A stretch of DNA of 64,000 bases from Halomonas sp. (GCF_017983445.1 NZ_JAGOBJ010000003.1:310001-374000); one strand, 5' to 3'; shown: positions 38,041 through 46,727, counted from the first letter of the stretch. The notes: generated by a model not told the origin, from the letters alone. Numbers and translations are program-made.

Positions 38041-38564
38041 GGTGTCTGTTCTCCCATGGGCTGCGAGGGTTTGCCTTCAAGTACCAGTTCAAGCAGGTCG
38101 ATCAGAGCATACCAGGCCATGATGGCCGCACTGATGGGCATCACGGCATATACATACGACATCGGCACGCGCAGCGAGGCCGATTTCTGGAAACTCTGTA
38201 CCTGCATATAGCGATAACCGATCACCACCAGCGCAATCATAAAAGCGATAACCGCCACCACGGCCAGTATCCGCGCTATCTGGCGTAAACGAGCGGGGAG
38301 CGCATCGACGGCAAAGGTAACGGCGATATGATGGCCGCGCTGAAAGGCCAGCGTACCGGCCAGAAAGGTAATCCAGATGAGTAGAAAGCGGGCGACCTCT
38401 TCGGTCCAGCCGACCGCAGTAAACAGCACCCGCGAGACGATCTGCAGCGTGATCACCCCGATCAAAGCCGCCATACCGATAAACACGACAGGCTGGATGA
38501 TGCCATCCAGCCCGCGCTCGATCAGCCGCAGCGGTGTCAATAACGTTTGAGACAAAGTGGCCAC
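38037..38564 (-). CDS. dctQ: DctQ-type TRAP small permease subunit
   Basis: 175 residues with four helices and DctQ features (TEEVARFLLIWITFLAGTLAF, RGHHIAVTF). It directly abuts the dctP stop and overlaps dctM, giving the order dctP-dctQ-dctM. Confidence 0.9.
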   Translation of the reverse strand: MATLSQTLLTPLRLIERGLDGIIQPVVFIGMAALIGVITLQIVSRVLFTAVGWTEEVARFLLIWITFLAGTLAFQRGHHIAVTFAVDALPARLRQIARILAVVAVIAFMIALVVIGYRYMQVQSFQKSASLRVPMSYVYAVMPISAAIMAWYALIDLLELVLEGKPSQPMGEQTP

Positions 38565-39584
38565 TTACTGCAAAGCCTCCTGAATACGGGGAAGGTAGTC
38601 ACCGAACTGCTGACCGTATTTTTCATACACCGGGGCAACGGCTGTCTGGAACGCTTCGATATCCGGCGAGTCGTTGATTTCCATGCCTGCGGCTTCCAGC
38701 GCCGCCAGCTGCTCGGCTTCCATCTCGGCATTCTGCTCGCGGGCGTAAGTTGAAGCTTCGCGCGCGGCGTCAAGTACGAGCGTCTGGACCTCTTCGGGCA
38801 TGGCATTCCACTTGGGCAGGCTCATCACGAAAAGCGCCGGCGCGTAGATATGGCGCGTCATGGTCAGGTAGTTCTGGGTTTCGGCCAGGTTAAAGGCGTA
38901 GATGGCGTTGATCGGATTTTCCTGGCCATCGATGGTGCCCTGCTGTAAGGCGGTCAGGGCTTCGGTCCAGGCCATGGGCACGGCGTTGGCGCCCAGCGTG
39001 CGGAAGGTATCCACATACACTTCGTTTTCGATTACGCGCAGGCGCAGCCCATCAAGATCGTCCGGAGCATTGATCGCGTTGCGGCTATTGGTGATGTTCC
39101 GAAAGCCGCGCTCAGCAAACGCCAGGCCTTTCAGGTTAACGTCTTCGAGCTTGTCGAGAATCTCCTGACCAATCTCACCATCCAGCACTTCATAAGCGGC
39201 TTCTTTGGTGGGGAACAGGAACGGCAGCTCGAACACCGAAAACGCATCGACAAAGTTCGCCACCGGGCCGTTGGTAATCACGCCCATATCGACCGTGCCG
39301 ATCTGCATGCCTTCAAGCAAGGTGCGCTCATCGCCAAGCGATGCATTGGGGAAAATCTCGACGCTGATCGCGCCGTCGCTTTTCTCGCTTAAAAGCTCCT
39401 GAAAGCGGGTTGCGGCAATATGGTAGGTATCGTCGCTATTAACCACATGGGCCAAGCGCAGGTTGGTGGCGGGCACGTCGGCGTGGCTGGCAAGCGAAAG
39501 CCCCAGAAGGCTAGCGCAGGCCATGGCCCGCGTGGCGCGTTTAAACAGGGTGCGGGGCGTGCTGGAAAGTGCAGTGGTGTCCAC
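38565..39584 (-). CDS. dctP: DctP-type TRAP substrate-binding protein
   Basis: 339 residues with a signal peptide ending SLASHAD. DctP features: LRLAHVVNSDDTYH, GDERTLLEGMQIGTVDMGVITNGPVANF, the conserved substrate Arg segment LRLRVIENEVYVDTFRTLGANAVPMAWTE-type (near residue 190), and GTIDGQENP. GTG 39584 is the start, with AGGAG seven bases before. It is a close paralogue of the binding protein at 41387-42385. The ligand is probably a hydroxy- or keto-acid, judged from the divergent dehydrogenase. Confidence 0.92.
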   Translation of the reverse strand: MDTTALSSTPRTLFKRATRAMACASLLGLSLASHADVPATNLRLAHVVNSDDTYHIAATRFQELLSEKSDGAISVEIFPNASLGDERTLLEGMQIGTVDMGVITNGPVANFVDAFSVFELPFLFPTKEAAYEVLDGEIGQEILDKLEDVNLKGLAFAERGFRNITNSRNAINAPDDLDGLRLRVIENEVYVDTFRTLGANAVPMAWTEALTALQQGTIDGQENPINAIYAFNLAETQNYLTMTRHIYAPALFVMSLPKWNAMPEEVQTLVLDAAREASTYAREQNAEMEAEQLAALEAAGMEINDSPDIEAFQTAVAPVYEKYGQQFGDYLPRIQEALQ

Positions 39585-39904
39585 GTGATCTCCTTGATGC
39601 GATCAATTTTTTTATAGTGTTAAAAGGATGTGTCCTTGATAGGCGCGTCATCTATACCATATTGGTTTTAGCGAACAAATAATTGATTGTAACCCTGCCA
39701 TTCGTCTTAGAGCCTGCAGGCGATTCACGCTTGCCATAAAAAAGCGTTTCAGGGCGTAGACTTGAGCAAATGCCCGGTTGAGGATAGCCTCATCGCCCTG
39801 GCAAATCTGGAACGCTAAACGATCTTCCCGATGATGCATTCCCATTGCTTGCATAAAATAACGAATCTTCTCTCCGCACCGACCGGCCAATACAGGAACA
39901 GACA
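39585..39904. promoter_or_regulatory. Divergent regulatory gap between dctP and the FAD dehydrogenase
   Basis: About 320 bases with no convincing gene. It must hold the promoters of both divergent units. The palindrome ACCATATTGGT (39655-39665) is a candidate operator of GntR type. Confidence 0.45.
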
Positions 39905-41290
39905 ATGGACACGCTGATTAAAGAGCTCGAAAACATCGTAGGCAAAACGGGTGTGCTGCTGGGTGACGATGTCGCGCAGCGCAGCGTCGACTGGTTCACC
40001 AAAGCGCCCTGCGAAGCCAAAGCGATCATTCGGCCGCAATCCACCGAACAGCTCAGCCAGGTGATGGCCAAATGCCATGCTGCCAAGCAGGCTGTGGTAA
40101 CTCACGGTGGCTTAACCGGCGTAGTGCATGGCGCTATTGCCAGCCCCAATGAGCTGGTGGTGTCTCTTGAGCTGATGAACCAGATCGAAAACATCGATGC
40201 GGTCGGCTCGACGATGCAGGTGCAGGCGGGTGTAACGCTTCAGCGTGTTCAGGAAGCCGCTCAAGAGATCGACATGCAGTTCGCGCTCGATCTGGGTGCG
40301 CGCGGTTCCTGCACCATCGGCGGTAACATCGCTACTAACGCCGGCGGCATTCGGGTTATCCGCTACGGCATGATGCGCCAGCAGGTGTTAGGGCTGGAAG
40401 TCGTCCTGAGCGACGGCACCGTGGTCAGCTCGATGAACACCATGCTGAAAAATAACGCCGGTTACGATTTGAAGCAGATGTTCATTGGCAGCGAAGGCAC
40501 CCTGGGGATCGTCACCCGCGCCGTGCTGCGCCTGCACCCCAACATGCCCAGTGAGCAGACCGCGCTGGTCGCCGTGCCGTCCTTTTATGCCCTGACCACG
40601 CTGCTAAAACTGGTTTCAAAAGAGCTTGCCAACAGCCTGAGCGCCTTTGAAGCGCTGTGGAACAACCACTACGCCCTGATGACGTCTGAAACCACCAAGC
40701 ACACCGCGCTTTTGGCCACCGACTCACCGTTTTACGCCATCATCGAAACGCTGGGGTCAGACGAAAAGCAGGAAGCCGAGGCATTCGCCCGCGTGCTGGA
40801 ACAGGCGCTGGAAGCCGAGCTGATCACCGATGCGGTGCTTGCCAACTCCAACACCCAGCGCCAGGGCATCTGGGAAGTCCGCGAGGATATCGAAACCCTG
40901 GTACACGAACTCAACCCGATGTTCTCCTACGATGTCAGCCTGCCGATTGTTCATATGGATGAGTACGTAACGGCGCTTGAGCGCAAGCTGAAGGAGCAAT
41001 GGCCGGAAACCGGCGCGCTGGTAGTGTTTGGCCACCTGGGCGATGGCAACCTGCACATCATGATCACCGTGCGTGACGCCAGCCCGCACAGCCGCCATCA
41101 GGTAGAAGAAGTAGTGTATGGGTCGCTTGCCGCCTATAACGGCTCCATTTCTGCTGAACACGGCGTGGGTATGGAAAAGCGCGATTATCTGGCGATCTCG
41201 CGCACACCGGAAGAGATTGCGCTGATGAAACGCATGAAGCTGGCGCTGGACCCCAAAGGGCTGCTTAACCCCGGCAAGATTTTAGGTTAA
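39905..41290 (+). CDS. FAD-linked 2-hydroxyacid dehydrogenase (GlcD/D-lactate or D-2-hydroxyglutarate type)
   Basis: 461 residues. FAD_binding_4 domain with VVTHGGLTGVVHGA and GSCTIGGNIATNAGGIRVIRYG, then FAD-oxidase C with FGHLGDGNLHI and SAEHGVGMEKRDYL, the metal-site motifs of D-2-hydroxyacid dehydrogenases. It lacks the Fe-S domain of YdiJ. It would oxidise a D-2-hydroxyacid and pass electrons to quinone or an electron-transfer flavoprotein. It lies between two TRAP binding-protein genes, so the imported substrate is likely its substrate. Confidence 0.9.
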   Translation: MDTLIKELENIVGKTGVLLGDDVAQRSVDWFTKAPCEAKAIIRPQSTEQLSQVMAKCHAAKQAVVTHGGLTGVVHGAIASPNELVVSLELMNQIENIDAVGSTMQVQAGVTLQRVQEAAQEIDMQFALDLGARGSCTIGGNIATNAGGIRVIRYGMMRQQVLGLEVVLSDGTVVSSMNTMLKNNAGYDLKQMFIGSEGTLGIVTRAVLRLHPNMPSEQTALVAVPSFYALTTLLKLVSKELANSLSAFEALWNNHYALMTSETTKHTALLATDSPFYAIIETLGSDEKQEAEAFARVLEQALEAELITDAVLANSNTQRQGIWEVREDIETLVHELNPMFSYDVSLPIVHMDEYVTALERKLKEQWPETGALVVFGHLGDGNLHIMITVRDASPHSRHQVEEVVYGSLAAYNGSISAEHGVGMEKRDYLAISRTPEEIALMKRMKLALDPKGLLNPGKILG

Positions 41291-41324
41291 GCCAAGCGCA
41301 CAAGGCAGGCTTCTCGCCCACTAA

Positions 41325-41352
41325 AAAGGCCACCGTGCGTACGGTGGCCTTT
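41325..41352. terminator. Bidirectional terminator between the FAD dehydrogenase and the second dctP
   Basis: A perfect 12-bp stem AAAGGCCACCGT with ACGGTGGCCTTT around a GCGT loop, placed between convergent genes; A and T at the ends supply U-runs in both directions. Confidence 0.9.
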
Positions 41353-41386
41353 CGCATAAACGGCTCAAGCAATAGTTGATGCCGGT

Positions 41387-42385
41387 TTACTCAGCAATGG
41401 CTTCGCGAATGCGCGGCAGGTAATCGCCAAACTGCTGTCCATACTTCTCATAGACAGGTACGACCGCTGCCTGAAAGGCTTCAAGGTCAGGCGTTTCGTT
41501 GATTTCCATACCGGCTTCTTGAAGCGCAGCTAGCTGCTCGGCTTCCATATCGGCATTCACCTGGCGCTCATGCTCGGCGGCTTCCTGGGCGGCTTCTTTC
41601 AAAACAGCCTGCGCTTCTTCCGGCAGCTTGTTCCAGGCGGACATACCCATCACAAAAATGGCCGGGGCATAGGTATGACGCGAAAGCGTCATGTAGTTTT
41701 GCGTTTCGCCCAGATTGAACGAGTACACCACGTTGACCGGGTTTTCCTGGCCGTCGATAGTGCCCTGCTGCATGGCGGTCAGCGCTTCGGTCCAGGCCAT
41801 GGGAATGGCGTTGGCGCCCAGCTCACGGAACGTATCGGTGTAAACGGGGTTTTCCATCACGCGAATACGCAAGCCGTCCATATCGTCCGGCGTATTCACC
41901 GCGCGCTCGCTGTTGGTCAGGTTACGAAAACCGCGCTCGGCGTAGGCCAGACCTTTCAGGTTAACGTCGGAAAGCTTGTCTAGAAGCTCCTGACCAATCT
42001 CACCATCCAGCACGTTGTAAGCAGCTTCAGGAGAAGGGAACAGGAACGGTAGTTCGAACACCGCCATCTCTTCGACAAAGTTGGCCACCGGGCCGTTGGT
42101 AATCAGGCCCATATCCACCGTGCCGATCTGCATGCCTTCAAGCAAGGTGCGCTCATCGCCCAGGGTCGCATTGGGGAAAATCTCAATGCTTACCTTGCCG
42201 CCGGTGCGCTCTTCAACCAGCTCTTCAAATTTGGTGGAGGCGATATGAAAGCCATCCTGCTCGTTGACCACATGCGCCAAGCGCAGGGTAACCGGGTCCA
42301 TATCGTCAAAATCAGCCGCGTTGGCAGCGCTTGCCAGCGCCAAAGAAATACCTAACGCCAGCGTGTTCAGCGTGAATGTTTTCAT
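41387..42385 (-). CDS. Second DctP-type TRAP substrate-binding protein (paralogue, no permease)
   Basis: 332 residues, signal peptide ending ASAANAAD. It is very similar along its length to the protein at 38565-39584: shared LRLAHVVN, TLLEGMQIGTVDMG, ITNGPVANFV, EALTAMQQGTIDGQENPVN, and the same ending (YEKYGQQFGDYLPRI). No permease genes adjoin it, so it probably feeds the DctQM pair 3 kb away. ATG 42385 is chosen after GGGAA; the frame extends to 42466 without a signal sequence. Confidence 0.92.
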   Translation of the reverse strand: MKTFTLNTLALGISLALASAANAADFDDMDPVTLRLAHVVNEQDGFHIASTKFEELVEERTGGKVSIEIFPNATLGDERTLLEGMQIGTVDMGLITNGPVANFVEEMAVFELPFLFPSPEAAYNVLDGEIGQELLDKLSDVNLKGLAYAERGFRNLTNSERAVNTPDDMDGLRIRVMENPVYTDTFRELGANAIPMAWTEALTAMQQGTIDGQENPVNVVYSFNLGETQNYMTLSRHTYAPAIFVMGMSAWNKLPEEAQAVLKEAAQEAAEHERQVNADMEAEQLAALQEAGMEINETPDLEAFQAAVVPVYEKYGQQFGDYLPRIREAIAE

Positions 42386-42527
42386 TTTTATGAGTTCCCG
42401 ATGTGTAAAAAGACGAAGTGCCCACAAATCATGCCCTACACCTGGGAAAACGGTCAATCGAGGCAAGCAGTAAAGCCGCCGCGCGGCTGGACACAGCGCG
42501 CCCGCACAGGTACGATACGCACCCTAT

Positions 42528-42604
42528 GCGCCCGTAGCTCAGTTGGATAGAGTATCGGCCTCCGAAGCCGAGGGTCGCAGGTTCAAATCCTGCCGGGCGC
42601 GCCA
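42528..42604 (+). tRNA. tRNA-Arg (anticodon CCG)
   Basis: 77 bases folding as a full cloverleaf: acceptor GCGCCCG with CGGGCGC, anticodon stem TCGGC/GCCGA with loop CTCCGAA (anticodon CCG), T-arm GCAGG-TTCAAAT-CCTGC, discriminator G and encoded CCA. It reads CGG codons. Confidence 0.97.
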
Positions 42605-42610
42605 GATTGT

Positions 42611-42649
42611 AAAACCCCGAGCAGCTATTTCATCTGCTTGGGGTTTTTT
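42611..42649 (+). terminator. Terminator of tRNA-Arg
   Basis: AAAACCCC-GAGCAG pairs with CTGCTT-GGGGTTTT (one mismatch), then T. It begins six bases after the CCA end. Confidence 0.9.
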
Positions 42650-42679
42650 CGTTGTAGCTACCGATTTCTCCGAGTACGG

Positions 42680-42708
42680 TTGTAATATCACGCATAAGCA
42701 ATTTATAT
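42680..42708 (+). promoter_or_regulatory. Sigma-70-like promoter of the AT-rich operon
   Basis: TTGTAA (42680-42685), 17 bases, TTATAT (42703-42708). It lies after the tRNA terminator and 38 bases before the first ATG of the operon. Confidence 0.6.
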
Positions 42709-42746
42709 GAATGTTGATTTAGTTGAGATTCGATTTTGGTGGAAAA

Positions 42747-43634
42747 ATGCAGGAATCTAAACGAAATGCTCAGCTTTTTACGAGTAAGCGAATTAATGAT
42801 ATCGCCGAAGGTGATTTTAATTTCATATTAGAAATGGCTGCCTTCCACGAAAAAAAATTACCGCATATTTTCTCAGTTCTAGACGTGTTTGAGCTTTGTT
42901 TCCTTGAACTATCTAAAAGCTATAGAGCTGAATACTACTTTAAAAGTATCGTTGCCAAGAAGATTCTTTTTGGAATTCATTCTTTAAATACTGCAACAGT
43001 TATTCCAGAGTTTCGCGTTGGCAAAAACAAAGCCGACTGTGTTGTTTTAAATGGAAAAAGCGTTTGTTATGAAATAAAGTCTCGTTACGATAATTTGTCT
43101 AGATTGCCTGAACAGTTAAATTCATATCAAAAGATATTCGACCAAGTTGTTGTAGTGACTAGTGATGAACATTTAGAAAAAGTTCTTTGTAATGTACCGT
43201 GTGATGTTGGCGTGATAGAGCTGACTAAAAGAAATACTTTGAGAGTTGTAAAAAGCGCTAATGATAATAAAGAACCTGTCGATGTTTCAGTATTAATGAG
43301 ATCCTTGCGTTTAAAAGAATATAAAGAAATGGTTCGCTTAGTCACAGGAAAAACACCTCTGCAAAATAATACAGAAATCTTCGAGGTATGTGAGAGAGAG
43401 CTTTCACAGGTTTCTTCGCAGGTTCTGCGAGAAATTTTTTGTAAAGTACTAAAAGAAACAAGAAAAATTGACAAAGAATACGTAACTAATCTTCCTGAGT
43501 CATTGTTAATGGCTGGTATTGGCTATAATATGAAGCTAAGTAGCAAGAAGTCATTGATAAAAAATTTAAAGATAAACTTGAGTAAGGACCTGTTATGTAC
43601 TATCCAATCCTCAGAGGTAAACAGTTTGAGTTAA
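42747..43634 (+). CDS. sce7726-family protein with PD-(D/E)XK nuclease-like core
   Basis: 295 residues, soluble, no signal peptide. A probable PD-(D/E)XK core is visible: Glu88 (VIPEFRVG), Asp97 in KADCVVLNG, and Glu109-x-Lys111 in CYEIKSR, followed by a predicted helix-strand (LNSYQKIFDQVVVVTSDEHLE). That pattern and overall form match what NCBI calls the sce7726 family, of unknown function. The C-terminal 130 residues are unassigned. Base use is very AT-rich, unlike the flanking genes, pointing to acquisition. ATG 42747 follows GGTGGA; a TTG at 42723 is possible. It overlaps the next gene by 40 bases. Confidence 0.7.
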   Translation: MQESKRNAQLFTSKRINDIAEGDFNFILEMAAFHEKKLPHIFSVLDVFELCFLELSKSYRAEYYFKSIVAKKILFGIHSLNTATVIPEFRVGKNKADCVVLNGKSVCYEIKSRYDNLSRLPEQLNSYQKIFDQVVVVTSDEHLEKVLCNVPCDVGVIELTKRNTLRVVKSANDNKEPVDVSVLMRSLRLKEYKEMVRLVTGKTPLQNNTEIFEVCERELSQVSSQVLREIFCKVLKETRKIDKEYVTNLPESLLMAGIGYNMKLSSKKSLIKNLKINLSKDLLCTIQSSEVNSLS

Positions 43635-44509
43635 TCGCGATTAGAGAGCTTGCTAGCTCTATTGAAGAAAAAAACTTTTGTCCTGTTATTGAGCCAGTTA
43701 GAACTAATACTAAACCTCTGAAAAAAACACTTGAAGTGCTTTCAGGAAATGGAATAAAACCTCTTTTAATACTTAATCCAGATATCGGTAATTTTGCTAA
43801 TAAGAAAGCCTCGCTTGATTTTTTTTCTGATATGGAAGAGTATTCTGATTTATACGTTCCCTGTATAAAAGTAAGTGACATTAACGATATCGAAAGTATA
43901 TCAAGATATTCTTTTAAGATAGAGGATGTTGCTGTTTTTGTAGCAGGAAGTATTGATAAAAATATGTTGAGTCGTCTAGTCGATGCTAAATTCGTTTTTG
44001 TTGATCGTGAGAAAATTCATCCGGGCGCCTTGGCCCAGTTGAAAAGAGTAGTGCTTTACTCAGATTCATTTGATAAAAAAACTAGAAATGCTGACTATTC
44101 GGAAACTTCATTTTTCTCTACTCTCCACGCTGAATGGAAAAACATCGGTGGTTCCATAGGCTTTGGTGATTATACAATACTAAGCCAAGATTATTCTGAA
44201 TCTGGAGGCCCTGCATATGTTGTTACGATCCATCTTAGCTATATTGACGAAGAGTCATTCGATTCTATGAGGGTTAGACACTTTTCATCTTATGATGACG
44301 AATCTCCCGCAAACCCTGGGGGCAAGTTTAAGAGTGCACTTCAAGAGCTATGCGATTATGTAGAAGAGAATCCAAACGAGTTTTATATGACTTCTGGTTT
44401 GAGTGAATTTATTTATCTCAAAAATAGTTCGTTTCCAGGTCTTGGACATGTTAAAAAACTTTCAATGAAACATCATATTGAGACAACATGTCACTATATC
44501 GGAGCATAA
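43595..44509 (+). CDS. sce7725 / beta-family protein
   Basis: 304 residues, soluble. The opening MYYPILRGKQFELIAIREL and the following PVIEPVR are the signature of the sce7725 family, which resembles the phage T4 beta-protein family; function unknown. The C-terminal half has VVTIHLSYID and an RHFSSYDDESPANPGGKF motif. Translationally coupled to the gene before it (40-base overlap, with TAAGGA before ATG) and four bases before the next gene. AT-rich like its partners. I can describe family likeness only, not a biochemical activity. Confidence 0.7.
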   Translation: MYYPILRGKQFELIAIRELASSIEEKNFCPVIEPVRTNTKPLKKTLEVLSGNGIKPLLILNPDIGNFANKKASLDFFSDMEEYSDLYVPCIKVSDINDIESISRYSFKIEDVAVFVAGSIDKNMLSRLVDAKFVFVDREKIHPGALAQLKRVVLYSDSFDKKTRNADYSETSFFSTLHAEWKNIGGSIGFGDYTILSQDYSESGGPAYVVTIHLSYIDEESFDSMRVRHFSSYDDESPANPGGKFKSALQELCDYVEENPNEFYMTSGLSEFIYLKNSSFPGLGHVKKLSMKHHIETTCHYIGA

Positions 44510-44513
44510 TAAC

Positions 44514-45554
44514 ATGTCTAATTGCTGTGTTAACTGCATCTCCGATTCGGCCTTGATTACAGAAGTTCATAAAGAAAAAAATGTTACTAGATGTACATAC
44601 TGCGGTTCTAAGCGCGTTCATTGTATTGATTCAAAGAGGTTGTCTGAAAAGCTAGAGATCTTTTTTTATGGTTTGGTAGATGATGAGGACGGAAAGAAAT
44701 TTTCCGAAATATTAGACTGTTATGGAGTCTTTGAACGAGATCATGGTGCAATCGAAGAAATTGTGAAAGATGCTTTTGGTGATAGTATATTAGATAAAAA
44801 ATATATATTTGATTTTGACCTTGATGGATTTAAAGTCCAATGGGAAGATTTTAAAAAAGAAATAAAACATGGGAATCGTTTTTTTCCTCGAGGAACAATT
44901 TACTCTTCTCTTTTTTCAAACTCTGAGGAAAGCATAGATGCCGCAGTTTTTTTTCAACTTCTTGAACAGCTAAAAATTTCAGTTTATCCTCAGGACAGGT
45001 TTTTTAGAGCAAGAATATCTGATTATAAGCTTGATGCATCAGAAATGGGTTGTCCTCCTAAAGAGATAGCTTCCGGAGGAAGAGCAAACCCTGTTGGCAT
45101 ACCTTATTTATATGTCGCTGATAATATTGCTACTTGTATAGCGGAAGTAAGACCTTCAAATACTAGTAAGGTCTCCGTAGCTACTTTTTCCCTATCGAGC
45201 GAGTTAGCTGTACTCGATCTGACAAGTCCAAGAAGGCTTTGTTCTGCTTCGTCTTTCGAAGAAGAACAGCTCTCTATAGTTTTAAACTACTTAAACTTGC
45301 TTGAACAGTTATCTTTTGACCTATCTAGACCTGTTAGTAAAGAGCGAAGTCAGTTGGAGTATATACCAACACAATTTTTATGTGAGTTCATAAAAAGTGT
45401 CCCCGGGTTTAGTGGTCTTTTATTTAAAAGTTCCTTTTCGACAGGTAATAACTATGTATTTTTTGATGATGATGACTTGCAAGCTAATGAGTCAGAGCAT
45501 TATGAAGTGTATGAAACACAACACAGTACCCGTCTGATTGATAGGGAGGTTTAA
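44514..45554 (+). CDS. RES-domain protein with N-terminal zinc ribbon (putative NAD+-acting toxin/effector)
   Basis: 346 residues. An N-terminal CxxC-x18-CxxC zinc ribbon (Cys5, 8, 27, 30) and an alpha-helical region of about 120 residues, in the manner of HEPN/RES N-terminal domains, precede a RES domain. RES landmarks are Arg165 in FFRARI, the block ASGGRANPVGIPYLYVAD, Glu211 in TCIAEVRP, and Ser306/307 in LLFKSSFSTGNNYV. The three name-giving residues are thus present, so the fold looks catalytically competent. Characterised RES toxins degrade NAD+ by phosphorolysis. No Xre-type antitoxin is next to it. GGAG precedes ATG 44514. Last gene of the AT-rich operon. Confidence 0.8.
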   Translation: MSNCCVNCISDSALITEVHKEKNVTRCTYCGSKRVHCIDSKRLSEKLEIFFYGLVDDEDGKKFSEILDCYGVFERDHGAIEEIVKDAFGDSILDKKYIFDFDLDGFKVQWEDFKKEIKHGNRFFPRGTIYSSLFSNSEESIDAAVFFQLLEQLKISVYPQDRFFRARISDYKLDASEMGCPPKEIASGGRANPVGIPYLYVADNIATCIAEVRPSNTSKVSVATFSLSSELAVLDLTSPRRLCSASSFEEEQLSIVLNYLNLLEQLSFDLSRPVSKERSQLEYIPTQFLCEFIKSVPGFSGLLFKSSFSTGNNYVFFDDDDLQANESEHYEVYETQHSTRLIDREV

Positions 45555-45605
45555 AAAATCCTGACACTTACAATTGCTCTATTGATTTAAAGGGATAATG
45601 GTGGC

Positions 45606-46727
45606 ATGGCTATTGAGCAAGGAATCTGGAAGCTTGCGAGCACTCCCGGTGCTTCACCACAAAAGCTGCGCCCGGCGGGGCTGGCGGATGAAAGCCTGCT
45701 GGAAGAGCAGATCATGCAGGATGTTTCGATTCTGAATCGGGACTGGCTGCTGATTGGCCGTCAGGTGCGTACCGGCTTCGATAAGTTGATTGATCTACTG
45801 GCCGTGGACGCTAACGGTACGGTGATTGTGATTGAGTTAAAGCGTGATAAAACCCCGCGTGACGTCGTCGCTCAAGCTATCGACTACGCCTCTTGGGTGG
45901 TAACACTTGCCGATTACCAGCTGATTGATATTTACCAGCAGTTTGCCGAGCGCTATAGACGCCCTTATGTCACGCTGGGAGATGCCTTCGAGGCTAAGTT
46001 TGGTATTGCGCTGGATAGCGTGACACTCAACGAGAGCCATCAACTGGTCGTGGTCGCCACGCAGTTAGATGCCAGCAGTGAGCGCATTATCAATTACCTG
46101 AACGAACATGCTCAGCTGTCCATCAACGCCATGTTCTTCTCCGCGTTTGAGGATAACGGCAATCGCTATCTCAGCCGCGCCTGGATGATTGACCCTGACG
46201 AGCCGCCCAAGCCAGTAGCACGTAAAGCCAATAAAGAACCTTGGAATGGCGAGTTCTACGCCTCGTTTGGTGACGACCGGCCCTGGGAGCTTGCTCGGCG
46301 CTTGGGTTTTATCGCCGGTGGCGGTGCTACGTGGTATTCCAAAACGCTGGCGATGCTTTCGGAAGGCGACCGCGTGTGGGTCAATATTCCTAAAACAGGC
46401 TACGTGGGCGTTGGAGAAGTTATCGGCGAGCGCAGCCGGGCCACGGAATATCCGTTTGAAACGGAAAACGGCCCCAAAACGTTACTCGATATCGTGCATC
46501 CAGATGATTACCCCCACTTGTATCGAGAGCCTAATGACGAGGAAGATAGCGCCGAATATCTAGTACCGGTGCGCTGGCTCTATACCGTCGAGCGTGCGCA
46601 GGCGTTCAGCGAAGTGGGGCTGTTTGGTAATCAAAATACGGTGTGCAAGCCTACAGCGCCAAAGTGGTCGCATACGGTCAATCGGCTTAAGCAGGTGTGG
46701 CCGGTAGATGTTCGTTCTCCAACGTGA
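45606..46727 (+). CDS. NucS/DUF91-like PD-(D/E)XK nuclease with C-terminal PUA/EVE-like domain
   Basis: 373 residues. The N-terminal half has a nuclease-type core: LIGRQVRTGFDKLIDLLAVD then TVIVIELKRDKTPRDVVAQAIDYASWV, giving D...ELK plus the downstream Q-helix. The C-terminal part, from about residue 215, contains GDRVWVNIPKTGYVGVGEV, a beta fold of the PUA/EVE kind that in other proteins reads modified bases. Base composition is like the host and unlike the three genes before it. A role in DNA damage or invader DNA cleavage is plausible but unproven. It starts 51 bases after the RES gene. Confidence 0.7.
   Translation: MAIEQGIWKLASTPGASPQKLRPAGLADESLLEEQIMQDVSILNRDWLLIGRQVRTGFDKLIDLLAVDANGTVIVIELKRDKTPRDVVAQAIDYASWVVTLADYQLIDIYQQFAERYRRPYVTLGDAFEAKFGIALDSVTLNESHQLVVVATQLDASSERIINYLNEHAQLSINAMFFSAFEDNGNRYLSRAWMIDPDEPPKPVARKANKEPWNGEFYASFGDDRPWELARRLGFIAGGGATWYSKTLAMLSEGDRVWVNIPKTGYVGVGEVIGERSRATEYPFETENGPKTLLDIVHPDDYPHLYREPNDEEDSAEYLVPVRWLYTVERAQAFSEVGLFGNQNTVCKPTAPKWSHTVNRLKQVWPVDVRSPT

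Noticed and set aside
39648-39905. 85-codon minus-strand open frame between dctP and the FAD dehydrogenase
   Set aside because: A faint likeness to the end of a GntR-type FCD domain was considered, but the metal-site pattern is absent and the start overlaps the dehydrogenase start.
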